A DNA stretch of 64,000 nt from Plantago major (GCA_026545765.1 JAIFAC010000113.1:62001-126000), one strand, 5' to 3'. Positions 25,893-36,292 are shown, counted from the stretch's first letter. Translations and numbers: made by a program. Notes: generated from the letters alone by a model not told the origin.

Positions 25893-26334
25893 CGAGCGGC
25901 GATTAACTCCGCACTTGCTCTAGCTCAAGCAAAGAACCAACCGAGCCACTTCAAAGATCCGGCTCCAGCCCGGCTCGCCCACCTTTCCTTGCCCTTCTTG
26001 GCGGGAGGATTCGACCGGAAGAGAGCGCTTTTTGAGCTGCAGCTGCCGATCCGCTTATGGAGGATCTCGCGACACGGATCTCGGAGGCTTCTTCGAGCCC
26101 TTAGTTGCGACCACCTTCCCCTTGTCTGGAGTAGGGATGGTTTGGGCCTCTTCGCCCGCAGCAGCTCTCCGAGACTCCTCCGCTCGGAACACAGCAGCAT
26201 TCCTTGGCTCGTTCATCGGGAGTACGGTGGACGTCTTGATAATCTGGGTCCGAACCTCTCGCTAACTCCTTCACAAGCTGCTCGTTGACGCTTCAGCTCC
26301 CGCATGGTCGACATCGTATACTCGAACCAAAAAG

Positions 26335-26454
26335 CTGCACATCCGAATCACAATGAGTTGCAAGATACAAAAGAATCTACAATTGATAATCATATAGTCG
26401 ACAAACAGACAACCGACCCGGACAACCAATCAGAGGTAGAGAGAAACCACTTAC
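26335..26454 (-). other. Predicted intron between exons 2 and 3 of the element 1 antisense gene
   Basis: 120 bp on the minus strand, donor TTTGA|GTAAGT, acceptor ATGTGCAG|CTTTT, phase 1. Splicing joins MEDL to TFWFEYTMSTMREL, which aligns with HWFDSIMSTLGEK across the matching junction in element 2. Confidence 0.72.
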
Positions 26455-27904
26455 TCAAATCCTCCATGTCGCTAAAAACTTGGCTCGACAAGCCGCCAAG
26501 AAAGGCAGAGGTCGACATATCAATCCTCGGAAGAAGTACTTCTCCGCTCGACTACGATGGAACGCCAGATCCACAAGGGATGTTCCAGCGATGGCTTCCA
26601 ATCTGGCAAATTACCCCAGAAGAACTTCTTCTCAAAATGCCACGTGGGCCTCTCTGCTTCGGATTGCCCGGGCTTCAGAGCCGGACGGACAAAAATGTAC
26701 CTCTTGAACCATTGGATTCCCAACGAGGACAAGGGATCAACGAAAAATGTGTATGCCTGGCGACATACGAATGTATAGAACCAAGTGTTCCTACTACTAA
26801 CACTAATATTGAACAATTTACGGAAATTGTCAAGTTGCGGAATGCCTTTATATTTACATAGCACCAAGCACATCAAGTTTCCGAGGGAGTTGGGGATGAT
26901 CTGATGCGGACTCAAACCCATGCTGTTCAAAATCTCCAGAAACTCGGACGATATGGGTAGCCGCCACCCGCAATGAAGACTTATCTCATAGACCGACATG
27001 TAGCCCGGAGGCGTATTGTAAAAAGCATGAGATTCGTCCGGCATGAGAATCTCCACACACTCAGGGATCTCATATCTTCTCCGGAGCTCATCCACTTCGG
27101 CTCGGATGGTCGAGGCACAAGTAGGCAGAGTACCATCTTCATTTAACTCGCCTCCGGATCGGGGTGAGTTACCTGATCACTAGACCGAGGAACTTCACTT
27201 GAATACGTCCTCACCCTTCCTCAGTCTCTCCGGACGCTCTTCCTCAGCCACCCGCCGACTCGGCCCTGCTTGTCCAGCAGTTTCTACACGGAGCACATTA
27301 GCGGAAGCCTCCGCACCTTCTTCCTCTTCGGAACCAGAATCTTGGCCCCGCACATCTTCCTCTGCCTCATCTTCTCCGGATGAGGACGCTAACTCTGACA
27401 GATAGGCCGGATAAGAATCTTGCACACGATCCTCCTCACCTCTTCAAGATGCTCAAGTTGGGAGGTGCTCAAGTATCATGCACTTCCTCGATAGTTGGCG
27501 CTGCATGATCCGGAACGAACGGGACTCGATTAGGATTACTCCTAAAGTTATAACCTAGGGTGCGAATTAAAGTACGGATCTCTACCGGAAGTTCGGATTC
27601 CTGACTAGCTCGACCCGGGCGATGAGTTCCTATAACTCGCGAGCTTGTCTCTTGAGCCGCTACAATAACCTGCACATGCGACACTCGCAGGTAATCCGGA
27701 CGCCTCGGAGGACCAGAATCCGGAACAACTAACCGAAGTAAAGAACTTACCTCGGGCTCTTCCCGACTCGGATGGGGCTCTTGTTCCACCTCCAGAACGT
27801 CATCATCCACGATCTCAATCTCCTCCGAGCTATCGGTTAAGGATGCCGCCTCGGAGTCATATCCCTCAGCCTCGGATCGGTTTTGGCCATCACTCTCGGA
27901 CATC

Positions 27905-28173
27905 CTAGGGAAAGGAGAAAGCAATATCGTAAGCTCTAAGATGACAGTCCGAGAGGTCGTTTATGTATATTAAAGTGGCCAACTTAAAGCCAAAACTAGC
28001 AGCTTACTCGGCACAGTTAGTTCGGAGTCAGTACTACACTTATTCGGTGTTAGTCAATATCAAGTACGTATTGGTTATCAACTATACTACACATCATAAG
28101 CATACATCCGAGTAACTTGAAGATGAAAGACAACAGAGATGATTTAATCATAAGACGAGACAAGTAAACTTAC
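27905..28173 (-). other. Predicted 5' leader intron of the element 1 antisense gene
   Basis: 269 bp on the minus strand, donor CCAA|GTAAGT, acceptor TTTCCCTAG|GATG, so the start codon begins one base into exon 2. Element 2 has the same design (donor GCAA|GTAAGT, acceptor TGCCCTAG|GATG). The first exon would be non-coding, about 28310-28174. Confidence 0.6.
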
Positions 28174-28333
28174 TTGGACTCGGATGATTGGAAAGAAGTG
28201 ACTTGACTCTGCACAAGATCACGCGCTTCGAACCGCTCCTTGCTCGCTTCGGATTGCTGGTAGTTGCTTCGGATGTACTCGGAATGCAAAAATTCTCTCT
28301 CTAAACGATGAGAAATGAATCGGCCAACCCCTC

Positions 28334-28341
28334 TATTTATA
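28334..28341 (-). promoter_or_regulatory. Putative TATA box of the element 1 antisense gene
   Basis: On the minus strand CTCTATAAATAGAGG, a strong plant TATA box, about 160 bp upstream of the leader-intron donor and 430 bp upstream of the ATG. TATAAATAG recurs at the comparable place in element 2 (38272-38279). Confidence 0.6.
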
Positions 28342-28956
28342 GAGGGCCATATCGGGAACTCCAACCGTCGCGATTTTTCGGATTTAATCTCCACCGTCGA
28401 TCAAGAACCATCCAACGGTATAGTACAATTATACCAAGTGAAATGACGAATGGGTACAACAAATTTACCTCTTGGATAGATGAATACAACAACTCTCCCT
28501 CTCTCGGGCGTCAGACAACACGAGAGTTCCGGAGTATCATCTTTTCGGACGCCTAACGGCTTTCCAAGTCCCATATACTTTGTCCACACAAGGAAACTCG
28601 TATACTCGAGCGATTACCCTTCGGACGGGACACACACCTACGGTCCGCCACCGTAGCTCATCAAAGGTACACTACCGATGTTCGGAGCCTAAACTTAGTC
28701 TCCATTACAAATACCCTTTTTTCCTTTTTCTTCACTTCGTTGCCCTTCGGACCTACTCCCTCGGATGGCAACGATGTTTTAGAAAAAGAAAAAAGGGGGG
28801 GGGAGAGAGACTAAGTCAATGGCCACACGAAGTACGGAGTACATCTTTTTTCAACGAGATCGAAACGGATTGGACTGAAGAACGGATTCTTTCCCTCAAA
28901 ACAGCTTCCCAAACCAATAGTTCCACAACTATCTTCTACTAAGATACTTGGAAACT
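28342..28956. other. Region between antisense promoter and PPT (element 1)
   Basis: About 600 bp without a supported gene. It should hold upstream control sequence for the antisense gene. It includes a purine run ending in nine G at 28795-28803. Its last 30 bp (ACTATCTTCTACTAAGATAC, then TTGGAAACT) are nearly identical to the right end of element 2, so this sequence next to the PPT is conserved in the family. Confidence 0.6.
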
Positions 28957-28963
28957 AGGGGGA
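28957..28963 (+). other. Polypurine tract (PPT) of element 1
   Basis: AGGGGGA, followed by CATA, then the 3' LTR TGTTGATA. It primes plus-strand DNA synthesis. Element 2 ends at the equivalent GGGGGGACA. Confidence 0.8.
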
Positions 28964-29607
28964 CATATGTTGATACGGAAATATGTCCAATCCGTCATAA
29001 AGGACCTAGGAGCGAATCCTAAGGCATCCCAAGTCATCCAATGGATCCGAGGAACTTAGGTCCGAGCCAATGGTCCGATCCGGGCAGACCATCTATGGTC
29101 CGACCCACCCTAAAAGAAAGGGACAAAGGATTAGGACCTGCAAGGCCCGACCCGGAACCATAGGTCCGACCCACCATGGTCCGAGCCTCCCTGGGAAAGG
29201 AGCATAGTGCTAAGTCAGCACCCTCTCCGACCCAAAGACTCCGATACGGATGTTAACTCGGATCCAGCACGACTATCTCATAGACTACCAAGCAAGTGGG
29301 CACCAAAGAGTGAGATGTCCGAACCCATGAGCTCCGAGTCAAGAGTGGGATGACAGAGAACTTTCTCACCGACAACTGTGCATCGTCCGGATCGACATCC
29401 CACCGACCCCTCCGAACCTGAGATCTCGGCAGACTCTGTCACATCCCCAAGAACTCTCCCAATAATGACCAAATTACCCCTAAAGCCCAAAATGGCATGG
29501 GCTAAAGCTTCATTATTGGGCTATGGGCCTCATCTTAGCATTGGTGGTTCAATCCTAGCCGTACACATGGCGCGATCCTAGCAAGGCATCCCATCTCAAT
29601 GGTTGCC

Positions 29608-29616
29608 TATAAATAA
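29608..29616 (+). promoter_or_regulatory. Putative LTR TATA box (3' LTR)
   Basis: TATAAATAA at the same LTR position as in the 5' copy. From here transcription would run out into the satellite at 29920 onward. Confidence 0.55.
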
Positions 29617-29734
29617 GGCACATGTCCCAATAAGCAGGGACTTCAAGTAAGTCACTTCGAACAAGTCTTCTCGTTAGTCACATCACGAGCACTATACAGA
29701 GTCGATCCTCAGTCACTCTCGAGTAAAGTCTCAT

Positions 29735-29760
29735 CCCGGTTTGACACTTAGCAAACCGGG
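29735..29760 (+). promoter_or_regulatory. Stem-loop in R/U5 of the 3' LTR
   Basis: Perfect CCCGGTTTG / CAAACCGGG inverted repeat, same as at 16341-16366, followed by a longer C run than in the 5' LTR. Confidence 0.5.
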
Positions 29761-29919
29761 TACTAACCCCCCCCCCCCACTCAAGTGTGCATGTCCTTAC
29801 CGGAGTAGTTGGTAGCTGGTTCTTACGCTTCGATCCTCGCCTAGCAAGGAGCCTCTTATCTTGGCACCGTTTGGAAGAGTTAAATAAATCTAAGTGATTG
29901 TGGAGTTAGACCCCCAACA

Positions 29920-29924
29920 CACAT
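29920..29924. other. Target-site duplication of element 1, right copy
   Basis: CACAT directly after the 3' LTR, repeating 15570-15574; the interrupted A-type monomer resumes with GATATGG. Confidence 0.95.
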
Positions 29925-32900
29925 GATATGGTTTGTGGTATAAAACATATTCTACGCACATAATGAACTATTTTGGTTAATAGAACCTCGATTTAAAAAT
30001 GTATTTCTGAGACATCTTGTCTTCATTAAAACTCAAAGGGGGTAGTACACGATTTTTTGTGAAACACTCGATAGAGTTAGTTTGTGTCAAATTTTATTCA
30101 TATGATATGGTTTGTGGTATAAAACCTATTCTACGCACAAATTGAACTATTTTGGTTGATCGAACTTCGATTTGAAAACGTATTTCTGAGACATCTTGTC
30201 TTCCATAAAACTCAAAGGGGGTAGTACACGATTTTTTGTGAAACACTCGATAGAGTTAGTTTGTGTCAAATTTTATTCACATGATATGGTTTGTGGTATA
30301 AAACCTATTCTACGCACAAATTGAACTATTTTGGTTGATCGAACTTCGATTTGAAAACGTATTTCTGAGACATCTTGTCTTCCATAAAACTCAAAGAGGG
30401 TAGTACACAATTTTTTGTGAAACACTCGATAGAGTTAGTTTGTGTCAAATTTTATTCACATGATATGGCTTGTGGTATAAAACCAATTCTACGCATTAAT
30501 TGAACTATTTTGGTTAATCGAACCTCGATTTAAAAACGTATTCCTGAGATATCTTGTCTTCAATAAAACTCGAAGGGGTAGTACACGATTTTTTGTGAAA
30601 CACTCGATAGTGTTAGTTTGTGTCAAATTTTATTCACATGATATGGTTTGTGGTATAAAACCAATTCTACGCACATATTGAACTATTTTGGTTGGTCGAA
30701 CCTTGATTTGAAAATGTATTTTTGAGACATCTAGTGTTCGAGAAAACCCAAAGGGGTTAGTACACGGTTTTTTGTGAAAACACACTATGGGGTTAGTTTG
30801 TGACAAATTTTATGCACATGACATGGTTTGTGGTATAAAAACTATTCTACGCACATATTAACCTATTTTGGTTGATTGAGCGTCAATTTTAAAACGTATT
30901 TCCGAGATCTCTTGTCTTCAATAAAACTCAAAGTGGGTAGTACACGATTTTTTATGAAACACTCGATAGAGTTAGTTTGTGTCAAATTTTATTCACATGA
31001 CATGGTTTGTGGTAAAAAACAACTATTCTACACACATATTGACCTATTTTGGTTGATCGAAACTCAATTTTAAAACGTATTTCCGAGACCTTTTATCTTC
31101 AATAAAACTCAAAGGGGGTAGTACACGATTTTTTGTCGTACACTCGATAGAGTTAGTTTGTGTCAAATTTTATTCGCATAATATGGTTTGTGGTATAAAA
31201 CCTATTCTACGCACAAATTGAACTATTTTGGTTGATCGAACCACGATTTATAAACGTATTTCTGAGACATCTTGTCTTCCATAAAACTCAAAGAGGGTAG
31301 TACACGATTTTTTGTGAAACACTCGATAGAGTTAGTTTCTGTCAAATTTTATTCACATGATATGGTTTGTGATATAAAACATATTCTACGCACATAATGA
31401 ACTATTTTGGTTTATCGAACCTCGATTTAAAAATGTATTTCTGAGACATCTTGTCTTCATTAAAACTCAAAGGCGGTAGTACACGATTTTTTGTGAAACA
31501 CTCGATAGAGTTAGTTTGTGTCAAATTTTATTCACATGATATGGTTTGTGGTATAAAACCTATTCTACGCACAAATTGAACTATTTTGGTTGATCGAACT
31601 TCGATTTGAAAACGTATTTCTGAGACATCTTGTCTTCCGTAAAACTCAAAGAGGGTAGTACACAATTTTTTGTGAAACACTCGATAGAGTTAGTTTGTGT
31701 CAAATTTTATTCACATGATATGGCTTGTGGTATAAAACCAATTCTACGCATTTTTGAACTATTTTGGTTAATCGAACCTCGATTTAAAAACGTATTCCTG
31801 AGACATCTTGTCTTCAATAAAACTCGAAGGGGTAGTACACGATTTTTTGTGAAACACTCGATAGTCTTAGTTTGTGTCAAATTTTATTCACATAATATGG
31901 TTTGTGGTATAAAATCTATTCTACACACATATTGAACTATTTTGGTTGATCGAACCTCGATTGAAAAATGTATTTTTGAGACATCTAGTGTTCCAGAAAA
32001 CCCAAAGGGGTTAGTACACGGTTTTTTGTGAAAACACTCTATGGGGTTAGTTTGTGTCAAATTTTATGCACATGACATGGTTTGTGGTATAAAAACTATT
32101 CTACGCACATATTGACCTATTTTGGTTGATTGAACCTCAATTTTAAAACGTATTTCCGAGATCTCTTGTCTTCAATAAAACTCAAAGTGGGTAGTACACA
32201 ATTTTTTGTGAAACACTCGATAGAGTTAGTTTGTGTCAAATTTTATTCACATGATATGGCTTGTGGTATAAAACCAATTCTACGCATTAATTGAACTATT
32301 TTGGTTAATCGAACCTCGATTTAAAAACGTATGCCTGAGACATCTTGTCTTCAATAAAACTCGAAGGGGTAGTACACGATTTTTTGTGAAACACTCGATA
32401 ATGTAAGTTTGTGTCAAATTTTATTCACATGATATGGTTTGTGGTATAAAACCAATTCTACGCATTAATTGAACTATTTTGGTTAATCGAACCTCGATTT
32501 AAAAACGTATTCCTGAGACATCTTGTCTTCAATAAAACTCGAAGGGGTAGTACACGATTTTTTGTGAAACACTCGATAATGTTAGTTTGTGTCAAATTTT
32601 ATTCACATGATATGGTTTGTGGTATAAAACCTATTCTACGCACAAATTGATCTATTTTGGTTGATCGAACCACGATTTATAAACGTATTTCTGAGAGATC
32701 TTGTCTTCCATAAAACTCAAAGAGGGTAGTACACGATTTTTTGGGAAACACTCGATAGAGTTAGTTTCTGTCAAATTTTATTCACATGATATGGTTTGTG
32801 GTATAAAGCATATTCTACGCACATAATGAACTATTTTGGTTAATAGAACCTCGATTTAAAAATGTATTTCTGAGACATCTTGTCTTCATTAAAACTCAAA

Positions 32901-33158
32901 GGGGGTAGTACACGATTTTTTGTGAAACACTCGATAGAGTTAGTTTGTGTCAAATTTTATTCATATGATATGGTTTGTGGTATAAAACCTATTCTACGCA
33001 CAAATTGAACTATTTTGGTTGATCGAACTTCGATTTGAAAACGTATTTCTGAGACATCTTGTCTTCCATAAAACTCAAAGAGGGTAGTACACAATTTCTT
33101 GTGAAACACTCGATAGAGTTAGTTTGTGTCAAATTTTATTCACATGATATGGCTTGTG

Positions 33159-33163
33159 GTATA
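33159..33163. other. Target-site duplication of element 2, left copy
   Basis: GTATA just before TGTTGATACGG, repeated at 38865-38869 just after the other end. Joining across restores a C-type monomer (GGCTTGTGGTATAAAACC). Confidence 0.9.
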
Positions 33164-33690
33164 TGTTGATACGGAAATATGTCCAATCCGTTAAGGGCGC
33201 CATAGAGCGTGTCCTAAAGCGCATCACGGCTTAACTAGCCAATTCAGTACTGGTCCGACCTCACATGGTCCGCCCAAAGTGAATCGGCCAGTGCGCTGAT
33301 GTCTCTACATCCCCACAGCTAGTCCGAGCTGGCTAAGGAAAGGACTTCCAAACCTGACCATGTCAGTACAGAGATGCCTAACGGACCGTACGAGAGAATC
33401 TCGGACGCCACCATTACTCTAAGACCAAACGTATATAACAGAACCACTGAGATACTTCCGTGAGACTCGTGGCTCGGACACCCAGAGTCACCTGAGGGCA
33501 GATCAACCAAGCAGACAGGTCTGTCCGAGGGACTAACACGGACCAACAAAGCGAACAAGATTTCATAGGGAAAAGGTCCAAACTACCGTCCCAGGCCCAC
33601 TTATCGGTATTGGATCACTGTCCACTAATGGGCCATGGGCCAAAGGTAGCATTGGTGTCCAAATCTGGATCGTACACTTGGCATCATCTG
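33164..33690 (+). repeat. Partial LTR (U3) at the left end of element 2
   Basis: The first 28 bases match element 1's LTR start. After a diverged stretch, similarity returns with GGGCCATGGGCCAAAGGTAGCATTGG-like sequence (about 33625-33660) and CGTACACTTGGC near 33671-33683, aligned to U3 of element 1. The LTR TATA box, stem-loop, poly-C run and the CCCCCAACA end are not found downstream, so the LTR is cut within U3. The right limit is approximate. Confidence 0.75.
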
Positions 33691-34022
33691 GTGTCCAAAA
33701 GAAGTGGCGCACCAATGTGCGTCCGACACGTCAGAACTTTGACGTCGACAATGGGCTTAAATTATTCATTTGGGTTGAACAGTGTTGGGCCAGACGGATT
33801 TATCCAGTCAGGCCCAAACAGGCCCTTCAATTACGTCTGAGTTTTTTAGCCAATTTTTACGAGAAAATATGCATCAGTTTCAGCCGACGAGGTCTGCAAG
33901 AAGGAAAAGACGGAGGTTCCACCCAAGGAAAAATAGTTCGAATTATATAAGCAAAATTATTCGAACATCTACCTACAGATAATACAGTCCGACAAGAGTC
34001 AAGAGAAAGGTACATATTACCA
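33691..34022. other. Spacer in element 2, no gene seen
   Basis: About 330 bp joining the cut U3 to the antisense cassettes. Several short overlapping open stretches on the + strand (33610-33982) lack motifs. The deletion joint that removed R-U5, gag and pol should lie in or near this segment. Confidence 0.5.
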
Positions 34023-34036
34023 CGGGGCATACCCCG
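34023..34036 (-). terminator. GC hairpin past the small antisense ORF (element 2)
   Basis: CGGGGCATACCCCG, a perfect 5-bp stem with a CATA loop, 9 bp beyond the TGA at 34046-34048 on the minus strand. Identical to the motif at 34774-34787. The role is inferred only from its repeated place after antisense stops. Confidence 0.35.
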
Positions 34037-34045
34037 CCTTGAACA

Positions 34046-34315
34046 TCACCATTGCCCAGGAGTTGAACCTTGGGACTCTGAACCACCGCCGGACCAGCGA
34101 GCTTGTGTTGCATCCAATTCTCCTCGAATCAACTTCAGCGCCACGCTCCTCTTCACCAGATCTCACGCTATTCCGGGACATTGAGGGGGCTCACCTTCAT
34201 AATCCAGGATGATCGGATCGCGCCAAGTTCCCCTGCCTGGATAGATAGGCGGATGCATATTCCCGCATGCACAGTTCACCCAGTGACCATACTGATCATC
34301 GCTCGATTCCGACAT
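34046..34315 (-). pseudogene. Small second antisense ORF of element 2 (one in-frame stop)
   Basis: From ATG 34315 on the minus strand: MSESSDDQYGHWVNCACGNM, then HPPIYPGRGTW and a Pro/Glu stretch to a TGA at 34163. The same frame stays readable after that stop through VKRSVALKLIRGELDATQ to a Gly/Ser-rich tail and a TGA at 34046, about 89 codons in all. The Cys-x-Cys...His spacing hints at metal binding, but I recognise no family. The start MSES resembles the larger antisense gene (MSESDG, MSGSDS), an acceptor-like CTTTCTAG lies just upstream, a TATA box is at 34377-34384, and the same GC hairpin follows. A GT at AAG|GTGAGC (near 34190) could be a donor, which would make the TGA intronic. The initial Met could also lie further upstream in the same frame (34348). 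Confidence 0.5.
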
Positions 34316-34376
34316 TATCGAAACTAGAAAGAATGAGGGGAAGTACAACAGTGAAAAGGGAGAATTACCACACTCT

Positions 34377-34384
34377 TATTTATA
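34377..34384 (-). promoter_or_regulatory. Putative TATA box of the small antisense ORF
   Basis: Minus strand CACTATAAATAAG, 62 bp upstream of the ATG at 34315. Same core as the TATA boxes of the larger antisense genes. Confidence 0.45.
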
Positions 34385-34773
34385 GTGGCAATAAGTCTTT
34401 CAGATTTCGACATCTGTCAATCATCCGACGACTAAGAAGATGAAAAGACGTAGTCATAATGACTATTTCACTGTTTCACCTTCCTCCTTCTAGAAGAATT
34501 TTGCATCCCAAGGGACGAACCGTCCGGGTATTGGAAAGATGATGATTTGACTTCTGCATCAGATACCATCTCCAGCGGTCCGTGCTCTTAAGAGATGGGT
34601 AATTTATAATAACTCAGCTTAGGAGCAACATATAGAGAAAGGAACGAAGAAGAGAGCAAGAAAACGTTCGGAAGCATAAAAAGTTCATCTCCTAGGATAA
34701 TTATGGAAGGATATTCTGAGTTATCAAATGGTGCAATTACAACAGGAAAAGTCAGTAAATACAGAATTTCTAA
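34385..34773. other. Spacer between the two antisense cassettes
   Basis: About 390 bp without a supported gene. It likely holds the upstream control region for the small antisense ORF and the 3' flank of the larger one. Confidence 0.45.
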
Positions 34774-34787
34774 CGGGGCATACCCCG
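34774..34787 (-). terminator. GC hairpin past the large antisense gene (element 2)
   Basis: CGGGGCATACCCCG, perfect stem, 9 bp beyond the stop codon at 34797 on the minus strand. It matches 34023-34036 and, with one change, 24931-24944. Confidence 0.4.
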
Positions 34788-35579
34788 AACTTCTCATTAG
34801 GCCCCAGTCTGGCTTGGACCAGCCTCCTCAGCTTCAGACCGATTTGTGGCTCCCGCAGCAAGAGCTTGAGCGTGGGCGAACAAGTTGAAGTCAGCGGGAA
34901 GATCGAGGACTCGGGCAGGTAGGGCAAACCACTTCTGCAAGAAAGCCCGGTAATCATCAAAGGGTACAAGGCCCACTTTCAGGAGCGCTTCCAGGACGAA
35001 CTTAGGAAGGAAAAGCCCGCCGTTCTGGATCTCAATTTCACCTTCATCGGTGACCAGTTCCACGAACTCACATGCAGCCAACTGCTCGTCCGAGACGCTA
35101 TCGACAGGCACTTCGACACCATTCGCATCCGCAGAAAGGATTAATCCCTCCGCCTTCCAGTCAAAGTCCGGAGGAAGAAGGCCCTTGGACTGCAGCTGTC
35201 CGATCGCGGACACAAACCCATCCAGCCGGGCGGCATCCGATTTGTCCGACGTCAGAAACTTGAAAGACGCAGAATTCAAGAAGTCACGGCCAGCGTAAAG
35301 ACGGACATATCGGAGGCCTCCGACTAGGAAATTCTTAAAATCCAGGAAATCCTGCATCGCCTTGTCGACGAACCTCTCCTGGTGGTCGAGTTCCGCCTTG
35401 ATCTTCTCCCAGCTGGTCTTCAACTTATGGACCCTCACCTCTTCCTCCTTCAACCTCATCTCCAGCTGCTTCACTTTTTCCGCCTCGTCCGCGGATGTGG
35501 CCACAGCCTTGTGAAGGTCCTCTTCGATGGTGGCCCGTTCACTAGGCTTCCACTGCATGGCCTTGATGAAGCACCCAAG

Positions 35580-35661
35580 CTGGGGAAACATCCGAGTAGA
35601 TACAAGTTATATTAGTGTCGCATTAAGAATGAAGCAAGTAAATTAAGGATAGATTATTTAC
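35580..35661 (-). other. Predicted intron between exons 3 and 4 of the element 2 antisense gene
   Basis: 82 bp on the minus strand, donor AGCGG|GTAAAT, acceptor TTTCCCCAG|CTTGG, phase 0, joining LDALYQR to LGCFIKAMQW. Same place and phase as 25803-25892. Confidence 0.72.
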
Positions 35662-36127
35662 CCGCTGGTATAGAGCATCCAACCCTCTGACTCGCTCCAT
35701 TTATGGAAGTCCGCAAGCACGCTCGTACTCCTTGTCCAAAGCAGCTTGGTCCACAGGAAGGACAACGGACAACTGCTGCCCCTTCGCAGCGGCAGGAGCT
35801 TCCGAGCTTGCCGCCCTCTTCTGTCCCGAGGCAATGGCATCCCGCATAAATACGTCTCGAGGTGGAGCTCGAGTGTTGGCAGTGGTGCTCAAGTGGCGTG
35901 AGCCTTTGCCTTATCAGCACCGCCAAGGCTGGAGTCTTCACCGGCCTTGCTCCGCCTTTCCTCTTCGGCGGCGAACACAGCAGTGTTTTTCGGATCCGAC
36001 ATGGGCAGACCCGCGGAAGTGTTGATGATCTTGGTCCTTTGACCAGCTGCGACTTCAAGAGCCTGTTGTTCCCTCTGCAACCTCTTCTTCTCTCCGAGAG
36101 TCGACATGATGGAGTCAAACCAGTGAG

Positions 36128-36292
36128 CTGCACAATAAACCAAGGGCGTTAGGAACAGGCGGGTTAAAGAAGGATTATCGGAATTGCGGACACTTGTGAT
36201 CAAAATAAAGTATAATGAAGAAGAGAAAAAATGCCAAAGTCTCCAACAATCTAATCTCATCAAGTCCGTCTTCCCTCCCACTTCTACTTCAC
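36128..36292 (-). other. Predicted intron between exons 2 and 3 of the element 2 antisense gene
   Basis: 165 bp on the minus strand, donor TAACCG|GTGAAG, acceptor TATTGTGCAG|CTCAC, phase 1; a GCT codon forms across the joint. Translation of this stretch without splicing gives hydrophobic, Tyr/Phe/Ser-rich nonsense (FFSSSLYFILITS), in line with an intron. Confidence 0.72.

Larger units (their letters stand above)
24951..27904 (-). pseudogene. Antisense extra gene (aORF) of element 1, spliced, PF04195-like, broken
   Basis: Read on the minus strand from ATG 27903, chosen because an acceptor CCCTAG lies directly before GATG and element 2 has the same arrangement. Exon 2 (27904-26455) encodes an acidic Ser/Glu-rich N-terminus (MSESDGQNRSEAEGYDSEAA), with a stop at 27469 and frame changes near 27430 and 27195, then the domain CVEILMPDESHAFYNTPPGY ... 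IIPNSLGNLMCLVLCKYKG (27095-26580), which resembles the 'putative gypsy type transposon' family (PF04195). Exon 3 (26334-25893) has AVFRAEESRR and a basic Lys-rich tract. Exon 4 (25802-24951) is coiled-coil-like, includes CEFVELV and ends in a Ser/Arg tail. Frameshifts lie near 25700 and 25400. Function unknown; antisense ORFs at this place are known in Tat elements. Confidence 0.8.
15575..29919 (+). mobile_element. Element 1: full-length Ty3/gypsy (Tat/Retand-type) LTR retrotransposon
   Basis: A 14.3-kb element inserted in the satellite. Order: 5' LTR, PBS, gag, protease-RT-RNase H-second RNase H-integrase, long spacer, antisense gene, PPT, 3' LTR, with a 5-bp CACAT duplication. The domain order with integrase after RNase H is Ty3/gypsy. 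A second RNase H plus an antisense extra ORF near the 3' end is established for the plant Tat lineage (Retand/Ogre/Grande-like). There is no chromodomain at the integrase end. LTRs differ by about eight substitutions outside one 100-bp cluster, so insertion is fairly young, yet gag and pol carry many stops and frameshifts. It cannot encode a working polyprotein as written and was probably moved in trans. Confidence 0.95.
28968..29919 (+). repeat. 3' LTR of element 1
   Basis: 952 bp, TGTTGATACGG...CCCCCAACA, matching the 5' LTR. Outside one cluster I count eight substitutions (for example TTG/TGG near 29075, GCCTC/GCATC near 29587, CAAAG/CAGAG near 29698) and a longer C run (29767 on). About 100 bp at 29335-29440 holds many substitutions and small indels against the 5' LTR, far above the rest. 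TATAAATAA lies at 29608-29616 and the 9-bp stem-loop at 29735-29760. Confidence 0.95.
29920..33163 (+). repeat. Satellite array, middle block
   Basis: About 18 monomers of the same 179-bp satellite in the same orientation, resuming in register after element 1 and stopping inside a C-type monomer (GGCTTGTGGTATA) where element 2 is inserted. The short-D variant common in the left block is absent; full-length D monomers are seen instead (for example near 30640). No gene. Confidence 0.97.

Noticed and set aside
28170-28394. 74-codon minus-strand ORF upstream of the element 1 antisense gene
   Set aside because: It starts upstream of the TATA box and spans the predicted leader exon and donor site, so it would not be translated as such.
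33610-33982. Overlapping + strand ORFs after the U3 fragment of element 2
   Set aside because: Mutually overlapping, no motifs, and they cross the probable deletion joint.
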